This document shows positions 57,107-64,000 of a DNA stretch of 64,000 bases, piece after piece. The position numbers and the translations under genes are program-made. The stretch comes from Zoroaster sp. YZ-2022 (Eukaryota > Echinodermata > Asteroidea > Forcipulatida > Zoroasteridae): assembly GCA_029582265.1 (NCBI GenBank), contig CM055822.1:36768590-36832589 (forward strand), in the 5' to 3' direction. Positions within the stretch are counted from its first letter, which is position 1. Each line of letters opens with the position of its first letter. The notes under the pieces were generated by a model. That model saw only the letters and a list, made by a program, of their open reading frames with translations. It was not told the DNA's origin and ran no database searches.

Positions 57107-57568
57107 ATGAAGATTCTGAGTTTCTTGCATACATTTGTCGTCATGTTTGTTCTCTTTTACAGTATTTACAAATTTCACATATCCACTGTAGTTTGTTATA
57201 CTTCAGAATGTTACAGTACTATTGTAGGAAATTGTACTTCCAGTGTAATTGTTATCAAACTGCAGCAAATTTACAATATGATTTCTCATGACATCTGTAT
57301 GGTGACACTGTGGGGACACTATGATATCTGTATGGTGACACTGTGGGGACACTATGATATCTGTATGGTGACACTGTGGGGACACTATGATATCTGTATG
57401 GTGACACTGTGGGGACACTATGATATCTGTATGGTCACACTGTGGGGACACTATGAACTCTGTATGGTCACACTGTGGGGACACTATGATATATGTACAC
57501 TGTGGGGACACTATGATATCTCTGTGGTCAAACTGTGGGGACACTATGGTTTTGTTCCAAATTCATAG
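57107..57568 (+). CDS. Doubtful ORF: hydrophobic start plus 11-residue repeats
   Basis: It opens at a true ATG. The first 25 residues are strongly hydrophobic (MKILSFLHTFVVMFVLFYSI), like a signal peptide or anchor. From about residue 62 the 33-bp minisatellite is read as roughly eight copies of ICMVTLWGHYD. A 33-bp unit keeps frame by itself, so openness is weak evidence. No homology is recognised, and I think it more likely chance than a gene. Confidence 0.15.
   Translation: MKILSFLHTFVVMFVLFYSIYKFHISTVVCYTSECYSTIVGNCTSSVIVIKLQQIYNMISHDICMVTLWGHYDICMVTLWGHYDICMVTLWGHYDICMVTLWGHYDICMVTLWGHYELCMVTLWGHYDICTLWGHYDISVVKLWGHYGFVPNS
57291..57550. repeat. 33-bp minisatellite, about eight units
   Basis: The unit contains GGTGACACTGTGGGGACACT then ATGATATCTGTAT. 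Later units change GGTGAC to GGTCAC and shorten. Confidence 0.92.
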
Positions 57569-57574
57569 TGTTAC

Positions 57575-58195
57575 ACACCGTGTGGAATACACCGTGTGGA
57601 ATACACCGTGTGGAATACACCGTGTGGAATACACCGTGGTGTGGAATACACCGTGTTGTGGAATACACCGTGATGTGGAATACACTGTGTGGAATACACC
57701 GTGTGGAATACACCGTGTGGGTGGAATACACCGTGTGGAATACACCGTGATGTGGAATACACCGTGATGTGGAATACACCGTGTGGTGGAATACACCGTG
57801 TGGTGGAGTACACCGTGTGGTGGAATACACCGTGTGGTGGAATACACCGTGATGTGGAATACACCGTGATGTGGAATACACCGTGATGTGGAATACACCG
57901 TGATGTGGAATACACCGTGATGTGGAATACACCGTGATGTGGAATACACCGTGATGTGGAATACACCGTGATGTGGAATACACTGTGTGGAATACACCGT
58001 GTGGGTGGAATACACCGTGTGGAATACACCGTGATGTGGAATACACCGTGTGGAATACACCGTGTGGTGGAATACACCGTGTGGTGGAGTACACCGTGTG
58101 GTGGAATACACCGTGATGTGGAATACACCGTGATGTGGAATACACCGTGTGGAATACACCGTGTGGAATACACCGTGTGGAATACACCGTGTTCA
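57575..58195. repeat. 14/17-bp minisatellite, about 40 units
   Basis: The core is TGGAATACACCGTG, as 14-bp units or as 17-bp units with an extra GAT or GTG. Runs of the GAT form occupy 57840-57975. Many frames stay open on both strands; none is a gene. Confidence 0.94.
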
Positions 58196-58461
58196 CACAG
58201 AGGTTTTGCTATGTGGTGACACTGTGAAATTTTTATAAGGGTAACTACACTTATGAAGATTTTTTGGTCCAGTCAAAAACATAATTCCTCAGTACAATCA
58301 TTGTTCTAACATGTTAGAAAATACCTAGAAAGACCTAGATGTGTCTTAAAGGTCCTGAAAAAAAAAAAAAATTCCATGACGGTACAGACTGCCACAGACA
58401 GGATAGGCCCATATAAATTAATTTGAAACATACATTAACTCCTAATTGAAGAATATGATAT

Positions 58462-58525
58462 TAATAATAATAAATATTTGTAGCGCGCACATATCCACCC
58501 CGCTGCTGGGCGCACAAGGTGCGGA
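58462..58525 (-). repeat. LINE 3' tail shared with the SINE family
   Basis: TAGCGCGCACATATCCACC, then a CTG-rich gap and GCACAAGGTGC, with AATAATAA at the end. The SINE at 23732-24108 has TAGCGCACATATCCACC and GCACAAGGCGC in the same order, followed by AAT repeats. Confidence 0.75.
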
Positions 58526-58611
58526 AACAAAGAAAAAACATGAATACAAACAATATACAATGATAGCATAGGGAAAAATTATGTACTGAGATACATGTAC
58601 CTACAATGGAA

Positions 58612-58990
58612 TTACAAATATACATCATCTTTGAAGAATTGTGACATAAGATGAGTTTTAAGCATCGACTTAAATCTAGTTATACTATGACAAGATTTGA
58701 GTTTAGTTGGAAGATGATTCCAGAGTCTCGGAGCCGCGACAGAAAAATACCTATCACCCCAGTTCCGTTTTGAAGTTGGTTCCTTTAGGAGTGACATGTT
58801 GCTGGAGCGCAAATATAAATTGGAGCAATGTTATTAAAAGATTTGTGAACAATTAGCATAAGTTTAAAAACAATTCTCTGTGAGACAGGAAGCCAGTGCA
58901 GTTCTTTCAAGATTCATGATATGAAATGATGATATGCGAACAATGTTGGAGATATGAGGTTTTAAAGTCATTGTCGAGTCAAATATAACA
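58612..58990 (-). pseudogene. LINE reverse transcriptase, C-terminal remnant
   Basis: LGVIFDSTMTLKPHISNIVR is followed, after frame breaks, by NWGDRYFSVAAPRLWNHLPT and SITRFKSMLKTHLMSQFF. These are the last parts of a CR1-like ORF2. Confidence 0.78.
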
Positions 58991-59004
58991 CCCAAATTAC
59001 GTGC

Positions 59005-59248
59005 TTGTTCTTCACAATATCACGTTGGTTACAGTATTCTTGCCGATGTACTCGAAGTTTCCCATTGTCACGCCATTTTCGCTCAAGTTGACGACGGATT
59101 TTCCTTGCAGCACGAATATCATCATTGAACCAGGGGGATTCAGATTGTAGTTTAACAGTTCGAGTTTTTTGCGGAGCATGATCGTCCAAGATGTTACGGA
59201 CAGTAGATTCAAATAGACTGACACAAGAATCCAGCTCACCATCTTCAA
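59005..59248 (-). pseudogene. LINE linker between endonuclease and reverse transcriptase
   Basis: SPWFNDDIRAARKIRRQLER then EYCNQRDIVKNKH is the typical post-endonuclease linker of CR1-like elements. The sequence then jumps, near 59005, to the C-terminal remnant. Confidence 0.7.
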
Positions 59249-59292
59249 GGTTTACATTTTCCAGTTGAGATTCAATATCATGACATAAATCT

Positions 59293-59973
59293 TTAATATT
59301 TACATTTTTCCAGTGGCGAGTAGTTACAGAAATGGTAGGTATGGGAGGTTTTAAGGTTCATATTTACCATGATTGCATAATGATCAGATAAGCCGGGATG
59401 GATAGTTATATTCGAGATGAGAGGTGAAGTATTTTCACGCGTTATCATGAGGTCAAGACAGTGACCATATCGATGAGTGGGTGCTGTGATGTGCTGGATA
59501 AGTCCATGAGCAGAGAGCAGATCTTTAAACTGATTTGCATAATTGTTTGAAGTGATGTCCATATGAATGTTAAAATCGCCGGTTAAAATAATGTCAGATG
59601 GGTGCAAGAGATAATCCACAATTAATTTCTCAAATTCCTGGAGAAAAATGGAGAAATTTACATGTTTACCATCAACATCCCTTTCTGGTCGATATGTATT
59701 AACAAAGCGAACAGATCTAGAGTTGCACGTTACCTCAGCATGCAGAGATTCAAATGTTAGGTAGTCAATGTTAACATTTTCCATACTGACAGATAAACTG
59801 GACCTAAAGAGAAGTGCAACCCCTCCACCGGTCTTTTTGGTCTGGGGATATGATGGAGAGAGTAGCCAGCAGGAGTGCACTCGCCGGTAGCAAGTCATCA
59901 TCAGATTTAAACCATGTCTCGGATATAGCAACAAGATCCAAATTGTTTTGAAGTACAAAGTCAACAAATTCAT
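59293..59973 (-). pseudogene. LINE endonuclease, main part
   Basis: EEP endonuclease of a CR1-like element: GGGVALLFRSSLSV, FVNTYRPERDVDG, IILTGDFNIHMD, HRYGHCLDLMI and HPGLSDHYAIMVNM with the catalytic Asp-His. It overlaps the upstream piece in another frame (one frameshift near 59830). Confidence 0.83.
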
Positions 59974-60226
59974 CCGATTTGTTACATATGGATTGAGTAT
60001 TCAAGACACAGAGCTGAAGTTGAGACTCATCATGAACATTTGGAGTTGAAGTTATGCCAATGTCGCTTGTTGATGTGGTTAAGTTCACTGTTGGGGGTTG
60101 GTGAGGCCGGAGTGCTAGTTGTGTAAGTCTGTCCATTCTACGTCGACCAGCTTTTTTACCTCTATGTGTGCGGCGGTATGTTTGGAGTTGATTGGCAAGT
60201 ATTCCAAGACAGTTCAATTGACTCAA
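59804..60226 (-). pseudogene. LINE endonuclease, N-terminal part
   Basis: After a basic stretch (THRGKKAGRRRMDRL) it reads LCVLNTQSICNKSDEFVDFV and LDLVAISETWFKSDD, the first endonuclease motifs including the catalytic Glu. Confidence 0.8.
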
Positions 60227-60349
60227 TGCTGAATAAGATAGAGCTGCATCAGTACATGGAGCATTGCGAAGATTGAGTAGTTCATTGCGGCTGTAGGAAA
60301 TTTTATGAAGCTGAGTGGCGTTTAATTTGTGGGTGTGTTGTTCAGTGTT

Positions 60350-60577
60350 TCAGGTCCAGGGTTTGGGTTTAATGTCACCAGAAATTAACAGTTCCAGGTG
60401 AAAGGTGGCAGATGAATTATTATAATATGATATAGGACAACTCAAAAATTTAAGATGGCGGATTTGTTGTTTTTTACAAGCTGTAGGTTGCAAGCTGTAG
60501 TCATATTCTAAAGATGAGTCATTGAGACACAATTGTCCGGATAGCAGGAGTAGAATAAACAGAGTGTAGACCTCCAT
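60350..60577 (-). pseudogene. LINE ORF2 leader with signal-like start and 2A-like end
   Basis: MEVYTLFILLLLSGQLCLN is hydrophobic, like a signal peptide. The piece ends LELLISGDIKPKPW and a stop. The SGDI..P.P pattern resembles the 2A-like ribosome-skipping motif reported at the start of some echinoderm LINEs, but the canonical ending is lost here through what looks like a one-base change in the A/C run near 60355-60365. Confidence 0.5.
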
Positions 60578-60939
60578 TGTCTAATCACAAGGTTGTTGAT
60601 CCAAACAAAAGGCTTGTGGTCAAGCTACGTACAGGCTATAATCTAAGTCAGGGTTGACTGCACAAATAAAATGAAGATACAAGTGTGTATCTTCAACACA
60701 GTAAAATTTTACAGCAGAGACAGACAAACAAAACAACAGTTTTTTCACTTATTATAAGAAAACAAATGTACAAATACTCACATAAAACGTCCAGTAGATT
60801 CCAGGTGTAATAAGAAATCCACTAGTATAAAAATGAAGACAAACTTGTAGCTACAAAACACTTACTTAGCACAAAAACTGGAGAGCTGTTATGAATGGCT
60901 GCTTGTTAGGCGCTCATTCAACTGAGTAAGTTTCGGAAC

Positions 60940-61200
60940 AGACAATCTCGCCTGCCATCCCGTTCTTGGGCCATTATTGATGTGGAACTATGGCTCACGT
61001 TGGTTGGTTTACAGGCTCAGCCGCATAATTTTCGTCCCTCTTTGGGAAGGGCTTTGGGCCCAGACTTGCCAACCAGCCTGACCAACCATCCGGCATTTGT
61101 TTCGACTTCAACCGCGGCCAATGCTGTCGGCCGGCGTGTCGTTTCGCACACAAATGTGCAACTTGCTCAACAGGCGGTCATGCGGCCATCAATTGCCAAG
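60940..61200 (+). pseudogene. Ngaro/DIRS gag-like segment with Cys/His finger
   Basis: RLPSRSWAIIDVELWLTLVG opens the segment. After a frame change near 61085 comes CFDFNRGQCCRPACRFAHKC, then ATCSTGGHAAINC. This is a Cys/His-rich finger of the type found in gag-like proteins of tyrosine-recombinase retroelements. Confidence 0.65.
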
Positions 61201-61439
61201 GTAGTCGTAGTGCCCGCGCCGCGGTCCGTTTGCCAGCTAATAGCACACACACCCAGTCCAAATTAATAACATGTTTTCCTTCCTGCAGTCATATCCAAAC
61301 AGGCACGATGCTCACATTTTTTGTTGCAAGGCTTTTCCAACGGTTTTTGTCTTGGTTACTCGGGTCCGCAGGTTAGCTCTTCGGCCCGTAATTTAATTTG
61401 AGAATTTACCAATTGTTCGTATTAAGATTAATCGGGAAG

Positions 61440-61985
61440 TTGAGTTGGGCAGGGTGGCTGGCCCTTTTCCGTGTCCACCTTTTCCCACTTTCCGTTGTTC
61501 CCCTATTGGGCTAGTGCCAAAGCAGGTACCTGGTGAATTTCGTTTAATCCATAACCTCTCATCACCCCGGGGTGATTCTGTTAATGATCATATTGACCCA
61601 GCTTTGTCTGCTGTCAGTTATACTAGTTTTGATGATGCAGTTGCTATGGTGACTAGTTTAGGTCGTGGCGCCCTTAAGTCTGACATTAAATCAGCCTTCC
61701 GTTTACTTCCTGTTCACCCTGACGATTTTGACCTACTTGGTTTTTCATTTGATGGCCAAGTTTATGTTGATAAATGTATGCCCATTGAGTGCTCTATCTC
61801 TTGCGTTACGTTTGAACGTTTTAGTACTTTTTTTAGTACACCACACGTAAAGTTGCCAGTACTCCACATGTGTTGCATTACCTTGATGATTTCCTCTTCG
61901 TCGGGGAGCAGGAGTCACTTCAATGTGCTCGTGCACTCCAGTCTTTCAGGGTGGTATGTAAAGATTTACTAAACTTACTTTCCTG
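61440..61985 (+). pseudogene. Ngaro/DIRS reverse transcriptase
   Basis: GRVAGPFPCPPFPTFRCSPI and GLVPKQVPGEFRLIHNLSSP come first, then motif A KSDIKSAFRLLPVHPDDFDL and GFSFDGQVYVDKCMP. After a frameshift near 61855 it reads VLHYLDDFLFVGEQE (catalytic YLDD). The GPF-PPF and RLIHNLS-P motifs are characteristic of DIRS/Ngaro reverse transcriptases rather than LINE or LTR types. Confidence 0.83.
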
Positions 61986-62325
61986 GGTTTGGCAATTGAC
62001 TATATCGCACAGAAAGTCCAGGTCCCTCTGGACAAGGTTCGTATTCTGTATGATAAATTACGTAAAGTTTTGGCCAGTAAGCAAATTGCGCTACTTGTGC
62101 TTCAGTCTTTATTGGGGAGTCTGAATTTTGTCTGTAAAGCAGTTTGGCCCGGTCGAGCTTGTCTGCGTCGTTTGTATGATATCACTGGCGGCGTTCTAAA
62201 GCCGCACCATCATATACGGATCTCAGCCGGTGCCCGTGCTGATTTGCTGGCATGGCAGCAATTTCTGTGTCATTTCATTGGTACTGAAAGGTTTACCCCT
62301 TGCTTTGCTATTGAGTCCTTGTTTT
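61985..62325 (+). pseudogene. Ngaro/DIRS region downstream of the reverse transcriptase
   Basis: LAIDYIAQKVQVPLDKVRIL, LQSLLGSLNFVCKAVWPGRA and KPHHHIRISAGARADLLAW: the conserved connection segment of DIRS/Ngaro polymerases leading to the RNase H domain, which is then cut short. Confidence 0.8.
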
Positions 62326-62369
62326 AACAAAATTTTACTTTTCTTATTGTTTTTTGTTCATTTTTGAGC

Positions 62370-62945
62370 TATCACCCACCAGCGTAAGCCCCGGGTCTGG
62401 GTTATTGGGGACTCGTTTGTTTACTGGGCATCCTGGGTGGCGTCCAATTCGCCTTTTGGTTATGCATTGGACTTGGTCGCAATAGTTTGCTGGTTGGGGC
62501 GACGGGGGCTGTGTATGTCCCAGATGGCTGAATTCCTGCACAAGGTCTGGGCAGTGGAGCAGTTGGATCCCGACTGTGTGTTATTGCATGTAGGGTCCAA
62601 TTATATCGGCTGGGTCCCTAAGAAGTCCCTTCTTGACGGGGTCAAATAATTACTTTCATTTACACGGTCACTGTTGCCAAATACAGTAATTTACTGATCG
62701 GAGATTTTGCCCAGGGCGCGGTATTCCGGTTTTTTTTTAAGCAGAACAAAATAGAGCGTAACCGGCGGGTACTTAACCGCTTTGTGGGTACCCAATTTCG
62801 ATCGGCACCTGGGGGGTTAATTATTAGGCCTCCCCAATAGTTTGGGACAACTGGGACTTATTTGTAGCAGACGGTATGCATCTCACCGATACAGCCAATG
62901 AGTTTTTGGTTGCTAATTTCCTTCTGGCACTTTCTCATTATTATT
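62370..62945 (+). pseudogene. SGNH-hydrolase-like segment of the retroelement
   Basis: RVWVIGDSFVYWASW has the GDS block with the nucleophile Ser. DPDCVLLHVGSNYIG has the Asn block. VIYWSEILPR and, in another frame, VADGMHLTDTANEFLVANF carry the final Asp-x-x-His pair. An SGNH/GDSL-type esterase domain is known in some Ngaro elements. Stops and frameshifts at about 62650 and later show it is dead. Confidence 0.7.
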
Positions 62946-63229
62946 AAAATTAGCGTCCTTATGACTGTATTCTTACTTTAATTTCCCTCAGGCTATTTTG
63001 GCGGCGGTCATTAATGACCGTGTGCCGGAATTTCATTCTAACACCTGCATAGTCTTCAGGATGTTTAATTCAAGTTTAGTGCGGTCATGCTTTGGGTTGT
63101 ATTTTGTTTGCAATTTTATGTTACACAAATCGTTCGATCAAAAAATCCTTTCGGGGTGTCAATTCGAACTTTTCTTTATTTAGCAATTTTAACAAGTGTT
63201 TAATTGTTTAATGGTGGAGGGTCACTTTA

Positions 63230-63495
63230 CTTCAGTTTCGCGGAACAGACATGTCTGGTAAACCAAGATGATAAATGGAATTTGTGATATTAATAATCAT
63301 ACTAAGGTAGTCTCGCGGAACAGGCACGGCCGGAGACCGGTATGAAAAAAATGGAATTTGTGATATTATTAATAATTATACATAGGTAGTCTCGCAGAAC
63401 AGGCACGGCCGGAAACCAATATTGATAATTGGATTGTATGTTATCAATAATTTTACCGAGGTAGTTTCGCGGAACACGCATATCCAGAAACAATT
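63230..63495 (+). repeat. ~76-bp direct repeats, four units
   Basis: Units start at TTTCGCGGAACAGACA (63234), TCTCGCGGAACAGGCACGG (63311), TCTCGCAGAACAGGCACGG (63390) and TTTCGCGGAACACGCA (63465). A related TTTCGGAACAGACA lies at 60928, before the gag-like segment. Confidence 0.75.
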
Positions 63496-63599
63496 GTTAA
63501 ATAGTAGTAATTTTTGTTGGAAATAAAAACTGCTCAAACCAGTCAGTAACGACATATGCTTTGGTCTCCTTATCAGTTATCTTGTCCACTGTCATGTCT

Positions 63600-64000
63600 T
63601 ATGGGGGAATAATGGATTAAGCTGCAAGGCTTACCGGTACCCCTTGTGAATTTCTGTTAAAAAATACAAAAGATACCGCTTGTAATTTTATGGAAACATA
63701 CAAAACGTTTTATTTTATGGGGGAAAACTACAAGCCTTGTGAATTTATGGATTAAACTATACAAATTATCCATTGCGATGTAATGAGCAAAAACGAGGTT
63801 AATTTATGAAAAATATCTGTGAATTTATTGACAAAATTAAAAGGCTTAAAAAACTTACCCTTTGTAATTTTGAGAATTTATTTAAAATAACAATAACTAT
63901 AAAGGCAACTTCATCACAATACTGTGAATTTATTTAAAAAAATTAAAAGCTTTTTACCCCTTGTGATTTTGTATGAAAAAAAATCAAAAAATAAAGTGAC
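63600..64000. repeat. Degenerate CCTTGTGAATTTA-type repeats
   Basis: CTTGTGAATTT, CTTGTAATTTTA and TGTGAATTTATT recur every 40-80 bases to the window end. No gene seen. Confidence 0.45.

Larger units (their letters stand above)
58450..60640 (-). mobile_element. CR1-like LINE with internal deletion of the reverse transcriptase
   Basis: On the minus strand it has an N-terminal leader (60577-60350), an endonuclease (60226-59293), a linker (59248 to about 59005), then an abrupt jump to the reverse-transcriptase C-terminus (about 58990-58612) and a 3' tail at 58525-58462 ending in AAT repeats. The catalytic palm is missing. Confidence 0.82.
60900..63000 (+). mobile_element. Ngaro/DIRS-like retroelement, degenerate
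   Basis: Gag-like, reverse-transcriptase/RNase-H-type and SGNH-hydrolase segments follow in order on the plus strand, all broken. Ngaro-group elements combine these parts with a tyrosine recombinase; I did not find a recombinase in the window. Direct repeats downstream (63230-63495) may belong to it. Confidence 0.7.

Noticed and set aside
57528..58219. Overlapping 200-residue frames on both strands
   Set aside because: All derive from the 14/17-bp minisatellite; no independent coding evidence.

Overview
The window is AT-rich, intron-bearing animal DNA and reads as an invertebrate genome, probably a marine one. It holds one recognisable host gene, a riboflavin transporter of the SLC52 family with GT-AG introns. 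Most of the rest is transposon: non-LTR LINEs of at least three kinds, a Polinton/Maverick DNA transposon, a Ngaro/DIRS-like retroelement, Tc1/mariner and hAT-type elements, tRNA-derived SINEs and large simple-sequence arrays. An echinoderm or another deuterostome would fit this mixture, but the sequence alone does not settle the phylum. No bacterial operon, CRISPR array or clear rRNA/tRNA gene is present.

Region 1 (about 316-27205) is a large inverted duplication. The left arm (316-16561) and right arm (17645-27205) are near-identical reverse complements around a spacer of about 1.08 kb. The left arm carries the multi-exon SLC52 gene on the minus strand (exons 14976-14433, 8085-7289, 5287-5021). 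The right arm carries only the first coding exon (19526-20059) because about 3.6 kb holding the two later exons is missing. The left arm has a 4.7 kb deleted Polinton (8931-13657) in the gene's intron; the right arm keeps the matching empty site. The right arm has a 75-copy 20-bp minisatellite with higher-order structure and a 120-copy AAT array that are almost absent on the left. The arms may be a true segmental palindrome or two haplotypes joined in assembly.

Region 2 (27206-41100) is gene-poor. It has a broken THAP zinc-finger exon flanked by inverted repeats, two tRNA-like SINE units, an hAT MITE with an 8-bp target duplication, a mariner MITE and a Tc1-like element side by side, and two dead LINE reverse-transcriptase fragments.

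Region 3 (41130-55175) is a LINE nest. A Tx1-group L1 element (ORF1 with a CCHC knuckle, ORF2 endonuclease plus reverse transcriptase) is split by a second, nearly intact LINE. It ends in a (TTC)n array, and next to it lies a 5'-truncated relative, also bounded by (TTC)n. A further CR1-like LINE lies on the minus strand.

Region 4 (55175-64000) holds two adjoining minisatellites, a CR1-like LINE with its reverse-transcriptase core deleted and a 3' tail that the SINEs of region 1 share, and a Ngaro/DIRS-like element with gag-like, reverse-transcriptase and SGNH-hydrolase segments.
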